From: Xanthomonas sp. AM6
Lineage (GTDB): Bacteria; Pseudomonadota; Gammaproteobacteria; Xanthomonadales; Xanthomonadaceae
DNA: 64,000 nt
Reading direction: 5' to 3'
NCBI RefSeq assembly: GCF_025665335.1
Contig: NZ_CP106869.1
Coordinates: 3,250,501 to 3,314,500 of the forward strand
Positions within the stretch are counted from its first letter, which is position 1, and every line of letters starts with the position of its first letter. Made by a program: the position numbers and the translations under genes. The notes under the pieces are model-generated. The model was not told where the DNA came from. It worked only from the letters and a program-made list of their open reading frames with translations, and made no database searches. Below are positions 17,756 through 26,656 of this stretch, in pieces.

Positions 17756-19021
17756 TCAGTGCACCCGCTCGCTCCGCACCTGCTCCGGCGCGATCCGCGG
17801 CAGCGCCGCGGTATCGGCCAGCGCCTGCAAGAACGCGGGCTCCAGCGGCAGCTTGCCGAACCAGCCGTGCTGGGTGCCGCTGAGCACGCGCAGCATGTGC
17901 CCGCGGCCGCCGGGCATGCGCCCGGCCGGCAGCATGCCGATGTCGCGCACCCGCGCCACCAGGTCGCGCTCGGACTGGAACAGCGGCGTCAGCCAGCGGC
18001 TCCAGAACTGGTACACCGCCACGTGCGCATGGCGCTGCGCCTGGTAGCGCGCCAGCGCCGCGTCCAGGTCCGGCGCTTCGCGCAGGGCTTCGCTCAACAC
18101 CCAGGCATCCATCAGCGCCATGTTGACGCCCTGCCCCAGCTGCGGGCTCATCGAATGCGCCGCGTCTCCGGCCAGCACCAGGCGGCCGCGGTACCAGCGC
18201 TGCTGCACCGCGTCGCGATAGCTGGCCCGCGCCAGCTGCGCCGGCGCGCACACCTGCGCCAGGCGCTCGCGCGCCTGCGGCCACAGCTGCGCGACCTCGT
18301 CCAGCCACGCCTCCATGCCGCGCGTCTGCCACGCGTCGAAATCGGCGGTGGGCAGGCTCCAGAAGAAACTCATGCGCGGCTCGGGATCGCCCGGGCGGGT
18401 GCCGACCGGCAGCAGGCCGATCATCTTGCGCGCGGCCACGTAGCGCTGGCGCAGTTCGTCGGCGAAGGCCCAGTCGCCGCGCGGCAGCAGGCACCACAGC
18501 GCGCCCCACGGATAGACCCGGTCCAGGCGTGTGCCCTGCACCTGCGCGCGCAGCGCCGAGGCCGAGCCGTCGCTGGCGATCACCAGGTCGAACGGGCCAT
18601 GCCAGCGCCCGTGCTGGTCCTGCAGCCGGCGCAGGCCGTCGTCGATGGCGACGATGCGCGTGTCGCGCTGCAGCTCGGCGTAGCCGTCCCACGCCTGCGC
18701 CAGCAGCGCGAACAGCGCGCCGCGCTGCATGCCCAGGCCGAACAGGCGCGCGTCCAGGTCGCGGTAGCGCATGTCCATCACCGCGCGGCCGCACGGCGTC
18801 TCGCCGTACAGGCGCCGCACCGGCGCGCCGTGCGCCAGCGCCTGCTCGAGCAGGCCGATCCGCCACAGCACCTGCAGCCCGGTGGGCTGCAGCAGGAACC
18901 CGGCGCCGACCGGACCCGGCTGCGGCGCGCGTTCGAACACCTGCACCTGGTGGCCGTCGCGCGCCAGCAGCAGCGCCAGGGCCTGGCCCGCCGTGCCGTA
19001 GCCGACGATGCCGATCTGCAT
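17756..19021 (-). CDS. FAD-dependent aromatic-ring-type monooxygenase
   Basis: A 421-residue group A flavoprotein monooxygenase. The dinucleotide motif GIVGYGTAGQALALLLARDG is at the N-terminus, with the DG motif (LVIASDGSASALR) near 165. The second FAD motif GDAAHSMSPQLGQGVNMALMD is near 285. These place it with PHBH/salicylate-hydroxylase-like or FAD-dependent urate/ubiquinone-pathway oxygenases. The substrate is not predictable. The ATG at 19021 has AGG six bases upstream; ATGs at 19033 and 19075 are alternatives. Its promoter must lie in or beyond the terminator region of the cold-shock gene. Confidence 0.8.
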   Translation of the reverse strand: MQIGIVGYGTAGQALALLLARDGHQVQVFERAPQPGPVGAGFLLQPTGLQVLWRIGLLEQALAHGAPVRRLYGETPCGRAVMDMRYRDLDARLFGLGMQRGALFALLAQAWDGYAELQRDTRIVAIDDGLRRLQDQHGRWHGPFDLVIASDGSASALRAQVQGTRLDRVYPWGALWCLLPRGDWAFADELRQRYVAARKMIGLLPVGTRPGDPEPRMSFFWSLPTADFDAWQTRGMEAWLDEVAQLWPQARERLAQVCAPAQLARASYRDAVQQRWYRGRLVLAGDAAHSMSPQLGQGVNMALMDAWVLSEALREAPDLDAALARYQAQRHAHVAVYQFWSRWLTPLFQSERDLVARVRDIGMLPAGRMPGGRGHMLRVLSGTQHGWFGKLPLEPAFLQALADTAALPRIAPEQVRSERVH

Positions 19022-19078
19022 CCGTTGCCTCATCGCATCCACTGATTGCGGGCGACACCGCAGCGGTATCGCCATCCA

Positions 19079-19101
19079 TAAAAAACCCCGCCGAAGCGGG
19101 G
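19079..19101 (-). terminator. Rho-independent terminator of the cold-shock gene
   Basis: Read on the minus strand, the stem GCCCCGC-TTCG-GCGGGG runs into TTTTTT. It lies 30 bases after the stop of the cold-shock gene and directly before the monooxygenase gene, separating the two. Confidence 0.88.
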
Positions 19102-19130
19102 CTCAAAAACAGCTCAGCCGAGCAAGCGGT

Positions 19131-19337
19131 TTACTCGACAGGCGTAATATTGGAGGCCTGCGCGCCCTTCGGACCCTGGGTCACGTCGTAGCTGACACGC
19201 TGTCCTTCCTGCAGGCTGCGGAAGCCCTTGGAATTGATCGCGGAGAAGTGCGCGAATACATCGGCGCTGCCGTCTTCCGGTGAAATAAAGCCAAATCCCT
19301 TGGCGTCGTTGAACCACTTGACGGTACCGTTCGGCAT
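19131..19337 (-). CDS. Cold-shock domain protein (CspA family)
   Basis: A 68-residue protein that is one cold-shock OB-fold. It has [20 protein letters not shown] with RNP1 (KGFGFI) and RNP2 (DVFAHF), the nucleic-acid-binding aromatic residues. CspA-type proteins act as RNA chaperones in the cytoplasm. It has AAAGG upstream of the ATG, its own probable promoter at 19398-19426 and a strong terminator. It is therefore expressed as a short independent transcript although it lies in a row of minus-strand genes. Confidence 0.95.
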   Translation of the reverse strand: MPNGTVKWFNDAKGFGFISPEDGSADVFAHFSAINSKGFRSLQEGQRVSYDVTQGPKGAQASNITPVE

Positions 19338-19397
19338 GGTGATGCGAGACCTTTTGCAATGAATGGGTGGTGGTTGTGCGGCATCCCGCACCGGCGG

Positions 19398-19426
19398 AGT
19401 ATGCAAAGCTTGCGCAGCGAAGACAA
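19398..19426 (-). promoter_or_regulatory. Probable sigma-70 promoter of the cold-shock gene
   Basis: On the minus strand TTGTCT (19426-19421) is separated by 17 bases from CATACT (19403-19398). Each matches the consensus at four of six positions. This leaves a leader of about 55 bases before the ATG at 19337. The -35 element abuts the end of the upstream phosphorylase gene. Confidence 0.5.
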
Positions 19427-20173
19427 TCACCCGCGCGCCAGTTCGCCGATCAGCTCCGGCAGGCCCGCCGAGGCCGCCTCCACGTTGGCCAGCACCTCGG
19501 CCAGGGTGATCTCCTGGGCGTCGCCGCAGCCGGCGGCCCAGTTCGCCACGATCGCCAGGCACACGTATTCCAGGCCCAGTTCGCGCGCCAGCCCGGCCTC
19601 GGGCATGCCGGTCATGCCGACCAGATCGCAGCCGTCGCGGCGCAGCCGCGCGATCTCCGCAATCGTTTCCAGCCGCGGCCCTTGCGTGGCGCCGTAGCAA
19701 CCGCCGTCGACCACCGCGGCGCCGGTCACGCGCGCGGCGGCCAGCACCTTGCTGCGCAGCATCGGCGAATACGGGTGGCCGAAGTCCACGTGCAGCACCT
19801 CGCTGCCCGGCTCCTCGCTGAGCGTGGAGATGCGGCCCCAGGTGTAGTCGATCAGCTGGTCCGGGCAGGCCAGCACGCGCGGCCCGAAGCGCTCGCCGAT
19901 GCCGCCGACGGTGTTGAGCGCGAGCACCCGGGTGGCGCCGATTTGCTGCAACGCCGCAAGGTTTGCGCGGTAATTGATCTTGTGCGGCGGCAGCGAATGG
20001 CCTTCGCCGTGGCGCGCCAGGAACGCGACCCGGTGGCCGAGCAGCGTGCCGATGCGCACCGGGCCGGACGGGCTGCCGTAGCGCGTGTCGACCTCGCGGG
20101 TCTCCACGTCGTCCAGTTGCGCGAGCTTGTAGACGCCGGTGCCGCCGATCACGGCCAGTGCGATGTTGTCCAT
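19427..20173 (-). CDS. S-methyl-5'-thioinosine phosphorylase (MTIP)
   Basis: A 248-residue trimeric-type purine nucleoside phosphorylase of the MTAP/PNP class II family. Signature stretches are [50 protein letters not shown] and MTGMPEA. Agreement with the Pseudomonas enzyme that cleaves methylthioinosine is better than with true MTA phosphorylases, so the MTIP assignment is preferred. It recycles the by-product of polyamine or autoinducer synthesis to hypoxanthine. That hypoxanthine is the substrate of the Hpt encoded 78 bases upstream, so the two genes make a salvage route. Substrate choice is inferred from family likeness. Confidence 0.82.
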   Translation of the reverse strand: MDNIALAVIGGTGVYKLAQLDDVETREVDTRYGSPSGPVRIGTLLGHRVAFLARHGEGHSLPPHKINYRANLAALQQIGATRVLALNTVGGIGERFGPRVLACPDQLIDYTWGRISTLSEEPGSEVLHVDFGHPYSPMLRSKVLAAARVTGAAVVDGGCYGATQGPRLETIAEIARLRRDGCDLVGMTGMPEAGLARELGLEYVCLAIVANWAAGCGDAQEITLAEVLANVEAASAGLPELIGELARG

Positions 20174-20251
20174 GCGGATCCTCGATCAGAAAGTGCGCAC
20201 GCGCCGCCACGACGGCCGGCGCGCGGGAAAGGCGACGCCCTGCGGCGCGCC

Positions 20252-20806
20252 CTACTCCTTCATCGCGTAGATCGCCGGCAGGTTGCGCAGGGCCTCGTTG
20301 ACGTCCATGCCGAAGCCGAACACGTAGCGGTCGGGCACGTCCACGCCGGTGTAGTCGGCGCTGACCCCGGCCACGCAGCGGTCGTGGCGCTTGACCGTCA
20401 GCGCGGCGATGCGCACGTCGGTGGCGCCCTGCTCCAGGCACCACTGGCGCACTGCCTGCAGGGTCAGGCCCTCGTCGAGGATGTCGTCGAGCAGCAGCAC
20501 GCGGCGCCCGTACAGCGCGGTGGCGGGGCGGTGCTTCCACACCAGCTCGCCGCCGACGGTCTCGCCGCGGTAGCGGGTGGCGTGCAGGTAGTCCAGCTGC
20601 AGGTCCTGGCCGCGCGCGCCCAGTTCCAGCGCCAACTGGCCGGCGAACGGCAATGCGCCGTGCATGATGGTCAGGTAGACCGGGATCTCGCCGCGGTAGT
20701 CGGCGGCGATGGCGTCGGCCATGCGTGCGATGGCCTGGTCGAGTTGCGGACGATCGACCAGCAGGTCGGCCTGGGCCAGGGCCTGGGCGATGGTGAGAGT
20801 GGACAT
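20252..20806 (-). CDS. hpt: Hypoxanthine-guanine phosphoribosyltransferase
   Basis: A 184-residue type I phosphoribosyltransferase. The PRPP-binding motif [14 protein letters not shown] occupies residues 103-116. The N-terminal substrate region ([15 protein letters not shown]) and the [13 protein letters not shown] ending typical of HPRT are present. It converts hypoxanthine or guanine with PRPP to IMP or GMP. The start ATG overlaps the nagZ stop (TGATG), showing translational coupling. Downstream is the thioinosine phosphorylase that can supply hypoxanthine. Confidence 0.92.
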   Translation of the reverse strand: MSTLTIAQALAQADLLVDRPQLDQAIARMADAIAADYRGEIPVYLTIMHGALPFAGQLALELGARGQDLQLDYLHATRYRGETVGGELVWKHRPATALYGRRVLLLDDILDEGLTLQAVRQWCLEQGATDVRIAALTVKRHDRCVAGVSADYTGVDVPDRYVFGFGMDVNEALRNLPAIYAMKE

Positions 20807-21813
20807 CAGGCGGTTTTTCCGAAGGTTGCGAGCATGTGGGATTGGGTGCGGCCGTAGCGGGCGTCGGCGAGCAGGCCGTCCCAGCCGAGGGCGCCGCGGC
20901 CGAGCAGGCCGAGCAGCGCGGCGGTGTTGGGCGGGCGGTCGCGCACGGCCTGCAGCGACTCCTCCACCAGTTCGGGATGGCAGACCAGGACCACGTCGCA
21001 GCCGGCGTCCAGGTGCGCGGTCACCCGCGCGGCGACGCCGCCGGCGGCGAACGAGGCGGCCATGCCGATGTCGTCGGAGAACACCACGCCGCGGAAGCCC
21101 AGTTCCTGGCGCAGGATCTGCTGGATCCAGCGCGGCGAATAGCCGGCCGGCTCCGGCGCCACCTGCGGATACACCACGTGCGCCATCATCACCGCATCGG
21201 CGCCGGCGGCGATGCCGGCGGCGAACGGGACCAGGTCTTCCTGGCGCAGCGTCTGCAGCGGGCGCGGATCCTCGGCGTCGTCGACGTGGGTGTCTTCCAG
21301 CACCGTGCCGTGGCCGGGGAAGTGCTTGAGCGTGGCGGCCATGCCGACGCTGTGCATGCCGCGCACGTAGGCGGCGGTGAACGCGGCGACCACCTGCGGA
21401 TCGTCGCTGAAGGCGCGATCGCCGATCGCGCGGTTGCCGCGCGCCAGGTCCACCACCGGCGCGAAGCTCAGGTCCACGCCGCTGGCGCGCACCTCGCTGG
21501 CCATCAGCCAGGCGTGCTGCTCGGCCAGCGCCAGCGCCGCCTCGCGGTCGCGCGCATACAGCGCGCCAAAGCCGTGCAGCGGCGGCAGCGCGCTGTAGCC
21601 GTCGCGGAAGCGCTGCACGCGGCCGCCTTCCTGGTCCACGCAGATCAGCTGCGGCCGCGGCGCCGCGGCGCGGATCGCCGCCGACAGCTCGGCGACCTGC
21701 GCGCGCGAGGCGAAATTGCGCTTGAACAGGACCACGCCGGCCACCGCGTCGTGCTGCAGCCAGTCGCGTTCCTGCGCGGTGAGTTCGGTACCGGCGACGC
21801 CGATCGCGAGCAT
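20806..21813 (-). CDS. nagZ: Beta-N-acetylhexosaminidase NagZ (GH3)
   Basis: A 335-residue GH3 single-domain glucosaminidase. The catalytic loop His176 (EDTHVDD) follows KHFPGHGT, and the nucleophile is Asp248 in FSDDIGM, as in the E. coli enzyme. It removes GlcNAc from anhydromuropeptides in the cytoplasm during cell-wall recycling, and its product can signal AmpR. The ATG at 21813 has AGGAGAA upstream. The stop overlaps hpt. Sharing an operon with hpt is common in this group of bacteria. Confidence 0.93.
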   Translation of the reverse strand: MLAIGVAGTELTAQERDWLQHDAVAGVVLFKRNFASRAQVAELSAAIRAAAPRPQLICVDQEGGRVQRFRDGYSALPPLHGFGALYARDREAALALAEQHAWLMASEVRASGVDLSFAPVVDLARGNRAIGDRAFSDDPQVVAAFTAAYVRGMHSVGMAATLKHFPGHGTVLEDTHVDDAEDPRPLQTLRQEDLVPFAAGIAAGADAVMMAHVVYPQVAPEPAGYSPRWIQQILRQELGFRGVVFSDDIGMAASFAAGGVAARVTAHLDAGCDVVLVCHPELVEESLQAVRDRPPNTAALLGLLGRGALGWDGLLADARYGRTQSHMLATFGKTA

Positions 21814-21982
21814 GCGGGGGGTTCTCCTGCCAGCGCTGTTCAGCGCGCCTGGGCGGCATTGTCGCAGATGCCGGCGTCGGCGGCAGGTCCAGCGCGGCGC
21901 AGCGGCCTGGCATTGGCGGCGCGACGAGCGCCAGGGGCTGTCCAACGCGATGAAGCCGGGCAGGCTGCCGTGGCGCGGCCGC

Positions 21983-22660
21983 CTACACCGCGCAGCCGTC
22001 GGGCCCGCAGTCCTGCGCGGCGCCGGAGGCCGGCGGCAGCAGGCCGCGCAAGGCCGCGGCGAACGCTTCCGGCGGCTGCGCGCCCTGGATCGCGTGGCGG
22101 CCTTCGATGACGTAGGTCGGCACCGCGCGGATGCCCATCGCCTGCGCCTGCTGCAGCTGCGCCTGGATCTCGGCCAGGCCCTCGTCGCCGTCCAGCAGCG
22201 CCTGCACCCGCGCCGCGGACAGCCCGCCGGCGGCGCCTGCCGCCAGCAGCGTGCCGGTCTCGGCAAGATTGCGCCCCTCGGCGAAATGCGCGTGGAACAG
22301 CGCCTCGGCCACCGCGTCGACATCGCCCTCGCGCGCGGCCAGCCACAGCAGCCGGTGCGCCGGCAGCGTGGTCACCCGCACCTGGCCGCGGCCGAAATCG
22401 AACGGCAGCCCCTCGGCGCGCGCGGTGGCCTGGGTCTGCGCCAGGATCTGCTCGGTGCGCGCGGCGCCGCCGAACTTGGCCGCATACGCCTCGCGCAGCG
22501 GCACCGGCTCGGTCCCGGCATCGGGATCGAGCAGGTACGGATGCCAATGGATCTCCAGCGCCGGCGCCTCCGCGCCGAGCGCCGCGATGCCTTGCTGCAG
22601 CCGGCGCTTGCCGATCCAGCACCAGGGGCAGACCACGTCGGACCAGATGTCGATGCGCAT
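21983..22660 (-). CDS. DsbA-family oxidoreductase (FrnE-like)
   Basis: A 225-residue cytoplasmic thioredoxin-fold protein with an inserted helical domain. It has DIWSDVVCPWCWIGKRRL with the CPWC redox motif near the N-terminus and VPTYVIEGRHAIQGAQ carrying the cis-Pro. These are marks of the FrnE/2-hydroxychromene isomerase-like DsbA group. The C-terminus has another Cys pair (DCGPDGCAV). There is no signal peptide. The ATG at 22660 immediately follows a tract of AATCCC heptamers, which extends the open frame upstream spuriously. Substrate is unknown. Confidence 0.85.
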   Translation of the reverse strand: MRIDIWSDVVCPWCWIGKRRLQQGIAALGAEAPALEIHWHPYLLDPDAGTEPVPLREAYAAKFGGAARTEQILAQTQATARAEGLPFDFGRGQVRVTTLPAHRLLWLAAREGDVDAVAEALFHAHFAEGRNLAETGTLLAAGAAGGLSAARVQALLDGDEGLAEIQAQLQQAQAMGIRAVPTYVIEGRHAIQGAQPPEAFAAALRGLLPPASGAAQDCGPDGCAV

Positions 22661-22750
22661 GAGGCGGGGATTCGGGATTCGAGATTGGGGATTCGCAAAA
22701 GCATAAACCCGATCGCCGCACCTGACCCGCTTTTTGCGAATCCCCAATCC
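22661..22750 (-). repeat. GGGATT/AATCCC bracket between the CYTH and FrnE-like genes
   Basis: On the minus strand, right after the CYTH stop, comes GGGATTGGGGATTCGCAAAAA. A core of about 30 bases follows, then the inverted arm GCTTTTGCGAATCCCCAATC with further AATCCC copies up to the FrnE-like ATG. The arms are complementary over about 20 bases, so the whole spacer can fold as one long stem-loop. The same design is seen at 23252-23322 and 29741-29852. Confidence 0.8.
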
Positions 22751-23251
22751 CTAATCCCGGCTCTCCGGCCACTGAGAGAACGGATGCGAGGCCAGCGCCA
22801 GGTTGTAGTAGCGCGCGTCGTCGGTGACTTCGGCGCCGATCCAGTCGGGCTTGGCGAACGGCTCGTCGGCGTGCTTCAGTTCGATCTCGGCGACCACCAG
22901 CCCGGCGTTGTCGCCGAGGAACTCGTCCACTTCCCACAGATGGCCCTGGTGCCGCACCAGATGCCGGCGCTTGTCGATCAGCCCGCCCACGCACAGCGCC
23001 AGCAGCGCCCGCGCATCGTCCAGCGGCAGCGGGTACTCGAACTCCTGCCGGGTATGCCCCAGCGCGCGCGACTTGAGGTTGAGGAACGCCTCCTCGCCCT
23101 GGATGCGCACCCGCACCGACGCCTTCTGCGCGCCGCTGTCCATCGCCGCCTGATCGTTGATGTAGCCCTGCGCCATCGGAACCACCGCATGCGCGGCCGC
23201 GCGCCAACCGTCGCCGGTGACCAGGAATTTGCGTTCGATCTCTATCGGCAT
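22751..23251 (-). CDS. CYTH domain protein (triphosphate tunnel metalloenzyme)
   Basis: A 166-residue CYTH protein with the diagnostic ExExK at the N-terminus (EIERK, residues 4-8). The charged tunnel residues KASVRVRIQG, LNLKSR and EVDEFLG...VVAEIEL fit the tunnel fold. Members hydrolyse triphosphates such as inorganic tripolyphosphate or ThTP; bacterial adenylate cyclase class IV is a distant relation. The last residues (SRD and TAG stop) are encoded by the edge of a GGGATT heptamer tract, suggesting that the original stop was displaced. Substrate is unproven. Confidence 0.88.
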   Translation of the reverse strand: MPIEIERKFLVTGDGWRAAAHAVVPMAQGYINDQAAMDSGAQKASVRVRIQGEEAFLNLKSRALGHTRQEFEYPLPLDDARALLALCVGGLIDKRRHLVRHQGHLWEVDEFLGDNAGLVVAEIELKHADEPFAKPDWIGAEVTDDARYYNLALASHPFSQWPESRD

Positions 23252-23322
23252 GGGAATGGGGAATCGGGAAAGGAGAATGGGAAAAGCATAAGCCAGCGCG
23301 CTGGCCTCGCTGTTACGAATCC
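23252..23322 (-). repeat. GGGATT/AATCCC bracket between rlmD and the CYTH gene
   Basis: The rlmD coding end (GLGIGD then TAG) is already heptamer sequence: GCCGGGATTGGGGATCGGGG. After the stop come GGGATTCG, a core with a small palindrome (CCAGCGCGCTGG), and the inverted arm CCCGATTCCCCATTCCC. That arm ends at the CYTH ATG. Confidence 0.75.
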
Positions 23323-24675
23323 CTAATCCCCGATCCCCAATCCCGGCTTCTCGAACACGGCGATGCTCTCCACGTGCGCCGTATGCGGAAACATGTCCAT
23401 CGCGCCGGCGGCCTTCAGCACGAAGCCGTGTTCGTTGACCAGGTAGCCGGCGTCGCGGGCCAGCGAGCCGGGGTGGCAGCTGACGTAGACGATGCGCTGG
23501 AAGCTGTCCAGCGGCAGCTGCCGCAGCACCTCGATCGCGCCGGAGCGCGGCGGGTCGAGCAGCAGCTTGTCGAAGCCCTGGCGCATCCACGGCGCCTGGC
23601 GCTGGTCCTGGGTCAGGTCGGCGGCGAAGAACTGCGCGTTGTCCAGGCCGTTGCGCTGCGCGTTCTCGCGCGCCCGCGCCACCAGCCCAGCGTCGCCTTC
23701 CACGCCGACCACCTCGCGCACCGTGCGCGCCAGCGGCAGGGTGAAGTTGCCCAGCCCGCAGAACAGGTCGAGCACGCGGTCGCCGGGCTGCGCGTCCAGC
23801 AGCGCCAATGCGTGCGCGATCATCTTCTGATTGAGCGAGGCGTTGACCTGAATGAAGTCCAGCGGCCGGAACGCCAGCTCCACGTCCCATTGCGGCAACC
23901 GGAACGACAGCGGCACCTCCTGCGGGTACAGCGGATGCACCGTGTCCACGCCGCCGGGCTGCAGGAAGATGGCGAAGTCGTGGGCCTGGGCGAAGACCAC
24001 CAGCGCCGCCTGGTCGTGCGCGCTGAGCGGCTGCATGTGGCGGAAGGTCAGCGCCACCGCGGCGTCGCCGGCGATGAACTCGATCTGCGGGATGTCGCGC
24101 TTGCCGTCCAGGCTCTCGACTAGTTCGGCCAGCGCGCTCACCTTGAAGCCGATCTGCGGGATCACCGTGTGGCACACCGACAGGTCGGCGACGAAACGCG
24201 GGTCGAGCTCGCGGAAGCCGACCAGGGTCTTGTCCTTCTTCTCCACCCGGCGCACCGAGAAACGGCCCTTGCGCCGGTAGCCCCAGGGCTCCCCGGACAG
24301 CGCCGGCAACACAGTCTGCGCACTCACGTGGCCGATCCGCTCCAGGTTCTCGGTCAGCACCCGCTGCTTGGCCAGGATCTGCTGGTCCTCGGCCAGGTGC
24401 TGCAGCACGCAGCCGGCGCAGACCCCGAAGTGCGGGCAGCGCGGCGTCACCCGCTGCGGCGAGGCGGTCAGCACCTGCAGGGTGCGCGCCTCGTCGAAGT
24501 GGCGGTTGCGCGCGGTGGGTTCGGCGAGCACCGTCTCGCCCGGCAGCGCGCCGGCGACGAAGGCCACCTTGCCGCCCTCGCCTTCGGGGCGGGCGACGCC
24601 GCGGCCATCGTGGCTGAGGTCGGCGATGGCGGTCTGGAACGGGGTGCGGTCTAGGCGGTTTCTGGATCGGGCCAC
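23323..24675 (-). CDS. rlmD: 23S rRNA (uracil(1939)-C(5))-methyltransferase RlmD
   Basis: A 450-residue SAM-dependent RNA m5U methyltransferase. It has an N-terminal TRAM domain, four iron-sulfur cysteines Cys80, Cys86, Cys89 and Cys168 (spacing as in E. coli RlmD), the SAM motif DLFCGLGNFTLPLA and the nucleophile Cys400 in VSCHPGSLARD. It has a GTG start at 24675, chosen because ARSRNRLDRTPFQ matches the remembered family N-terminus; no ATG or clear ribosome-binding site is near. Its last residues PGLGIGD come from a heptamer repeat. It is divergent from the phosphorelay gene at 24954. Confidence 0.92.
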   Translation of the reverse strand: MARSRNRLDRTPFQTAIADLSHDGRGVARPEGEGGKVAFVAGALPGETVLAEPTARNRHFDEARTLQVLTASPQRVTPRCPHFGVCAGCVLQHLAEDQQILAKQRVLTENLERIGHVSAQTVLPALSGEPWGYRRKGRFSVRRVEKKDKTLVGFRELDPRFVADLSVCHTVIPQIGFKVSALAELVESLDGKRDIPQIEFIAGDAAVALTFRHMQPLSAHDQAALVVFAQAHDFAIFLQPGGVDTVHPLYPQEVPLSFRLPQWDVELAFRPLDFIQVNASLNQKMIAHALALLDAQPGDRVLDLFCGLGNFTLPLARTVREVVGVEGDAGLVARARENAQRNGLDNAQFFAADLTQDQRQAPWMRQGFDKLLLDPPRSGAIEVLRQLPLDSFQRIVYVSCHPGSLARDAGYLVNEHGFVLKAAGAMDMFPHTAHVESIAVFEKPGLGIGD

Positions 24676-24953
24676 GTGGCGGCAGGCTGCGGGCAAAAAG
24701 GGCGGCCATTGTCGCAGATGCGCCCAGGGCTGCCGATGCGACCGGCGCACCGGGCCGCGCTGGGCGCGTGCGCTGACACCCGCCGCGCGCGCGTTCGAAT
24801 TGACCCGCAAATGCGACCCGATCGCATCGCCATGGCCGCGCCGGCCCCACCGTCGCCGGGCACCGGCTTGCGGACGCGGCAACGGCGGCGCAAAGTGATG
24901 CGACGCATCGTCGCAGCCGCTAAGATGCGCCCAGGCCGCATGGAGGCATAAGG

Positions 24954-25664
24954 ATGGCATCGACCCAGGACCCTGTGACGCGACTTTTGCTGGTCGAGGA
25001 CGACCCGATCAGCCGCGCGTTTTTCCAAGTGACGCTGGAATCCCTGCCCGCGCAGGTCGATCTGGCCGACACCGTTTCCGCCGCACTGGCCAGCGCCCAG
25101 GCGCAGCAACACGACCTGTGGCTGATCGACGCCAACCTGCCCGACGGCAACGGCGCCGAACTGCTGCAGCGGCTGCAGCGGCAGCGCCCCGGCACCCCGG
25201 CGCTGGCGCATACCGCCGACGCCAGCGATTGGGTCCGCGAGCGCCTGCTCGGCGCCGGCTTCGCCGAAGTGCTGCTGAAACCGCTGAGCCCCGAACGCCT
25301 GCTGCAGGCCGTGCGCCGCCTGCTGGTGCGCGGCCGCGCCGGCCCCGCGCCGGGCGCGGCGGAGACGGCGGTGGACTGGGACGAGACCACCGCGCTGGTC
25401 GCGCTCAACGGCGAGCGCTCGCACCTGATCGCGCTGCGCGAACTGTTCCTGGCCGAATTGCCCGGCACCCGCGACGCGGTCGCCTCGGCGCTGCAGCTCA
25501 GCGACGAGCAGGCCGTGCGCAGCCACCTGCACCGGCTGCAGGCCAGCTGCGGCTTCGTCGGCGCCGCACGCCTGGCGCGCGCGGTGCGCCAGCTGCAGGG
25601 CGATCCGGCCTCGTCGCAGGCGCGCAACCAGTTCAGCGAGGCGGTGGCGGCGTTGCTGCATTGA
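24954..25664 (+). CDS. Response regulator with C-terminal Hpt domain
   Basis: A 236-residue two-domain phosphorelay protein. The receiver (residues 10-123) has acidic Asp15/Asp16, the phospho-acceptor Asp59 (LIDANLP) and Lys109. A Pro/Ala-rich linker leads to an Hpt domain with phospho-histidine His193 in HRLQASCGFVGA, the place of the usual HxLKGS. It has no DNA-binding output, so it is likely a phosphate shuttle or sink for an unlinked hybrid kinase. GGAGG precedes the ATG by eight bases. The stop is followed by GCCGGGATTGGGG heptamers. Confidence 0.88.
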   Translation: MASTQDPVTRLLLVEDDPISRAFFQVTLESLPAQVDLADTVSAALASAQAQQHDLWLIDANLPDGNGAELLQRLQRQRPGTPALAHTADASDWVRERLLGAGFAEVLLKPLSPERLLQAVRRLLVRGRAGPAPGAAETAVDWDETTALVALNGERSHLIALRELFLAELPGTRDAVASALQLSDEQAVRSHLHRLQASCGFVGAARLARAVRQLQGDPASSQARNQFSEAVAALLH

Positions 25665-25846
25665 GCCGGGATTGGGGAGTTGGGATTGGGGATTCGCAAA
25701 AGCGGGCGTCGGCGCATTCGCGGCACGCCCCGCCCCCCTGTAGGAGCGGCTTCAGCCGCGACACACGCCGCCCGTAAGCCGGCACGCCTCGAAAGCGGCC
25801 GGGACTGAAGCTCCTCCCAGCGTCATCCGTCCCGCCAAAGCGCGGT
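25665..25846. repeat. Heptamer tract and inverted REP pair at the convergent phosphorelay/recO junction
   Basis: Directly after the stop codon is GCCGGGATTGGGGAGTTGGG and GGGATTCGCAAAAGC (25665-25704). A GTAG-type REP lies at 25739-25762 and an inverted, degenerate partner at about 25799-25819 (GGGACTGAAGCTCCTCCC). There is no AATCCC closing arm here; the flanking genes converge. Confidence 0.75.
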
Positions 25847-26647
25847 TCAATCGGCCTTCGGTGCCTGCGGGCCGGAGACTTCCGTCGATTCGGGCACCTC
25901 CGGCCTCTCCACGGCCTCCGCATCGCGGCGCTGGCGGGTCAGGTCCTGCAGCATCTCCCAGGACTTCAGGCCGCGCCCGCCGAGGTGGTGCAGCAGCACC
26001 ACGCGCATGCCGCGGCGCAGGCCCGGCAGGTCTTCGGCCACCGGCATCTCGTCGGCGGCCAGCGCCAGCAGCGCGCGGCCGGTGGCCATGCCGCTGCGCT
26101 GGTCGTGGCCGCGGTCGCTGAGCAGGCGGCGCGGGCCGTGTTCGGCGTCCAGCACGTAGCGCGCGGCCGGGTCGATCGGCTCGCCGTCGCCGTCGTGGCG
26201 CAGGTCGAAGCCCACGCCCAGCGCGTCCAGCAGGTCGCGCTCGAAGCAGCGCAGGGTCCACGCCAGCGGCGCCTCCGCGCCCAGCCGCGCGCGCACCCGC
26301 GCGTAGGCCAAGTACAGGTCCGGCGCCGGGTCGTCGCGCGGCGCCAGGCGCAGGGTCAGTTCGTTGATGTAGAACCCGGCGAGCATGCCGTCGCCGCTCA
26401 GGCGCGGCGCCGTGTCCACCGCCTCGGCCGCACGCAGCTGGGCCAGCTCGCCGCGGCGCTGCGCGCTGAAGCGGATCGACTGCAGCGGCTGCAGCGCGGC
26501 GCGCAACGGCTGCTTCTTCGGCCCCTGCACGCCCCGCGCCAGCACGCCCAGGCGGCCGTACTGCGCGCTCAGCACCTCGACCAGCAGGCTGGTCTCGCGC
26601 CAGGGGCGCGCGTGCAGGACGAAGGCGGGTTCGTGTTCGATGAGCAT
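25847..26647 (-). CDS. recO: DNA repair protein RecO
   Basis: A 266-residue RecO. The N-terminal OB-fold begins [41 protein letters not shown], followed by the helical domain with the [12 protein letters not shown] and YVLDAEHGP elements. RecO loads RecA with RecR and anneals single strands. It ends the lepB-DUF4845-rnc-era-recO order. The ATG at 26647 is set by the family N-terminus. No ribosome-binding site is visible, because 13 heptamer repeats start nine bases upstream. An in-frame extension through the repeat to 26785 exists but is not family-like. The acidic Pro-rich tail is variable in the family. Confidence 0.92.
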   Translation of the reverse strand: MLIEHEPAFVLHARPWRETSLLVEVLSAQYGRLGVLARGVQGPKKQPLRAALQPLQSIRFSAQRRGELAQLRAAEAVDTAPRLSGDGMLAGFYINELTLRLAPRDDPAPDLYLAYARVRARLGAEAPLAWTLRCFERDLLDALGVGFDLRHDGDGEPIDPAARYVLDAEHGPRRLLSDRGHDQRSGMATGRALLALAADEMPVAEDLPGLRRGMRVVLLHHLGGRGLKSWEMLQDLTRQRRDAEAVERPEVPESTEVSGPQAPKAD

Positions 26648-26656
26648 GGACGCGTC

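Noticed and set aside
19427-20173. Ordinary MTA phosphorylase
   Set aside because: The remembered sequence of the Pseudomonas MTI-specific enzyme fits better, although only an assay can settle it.
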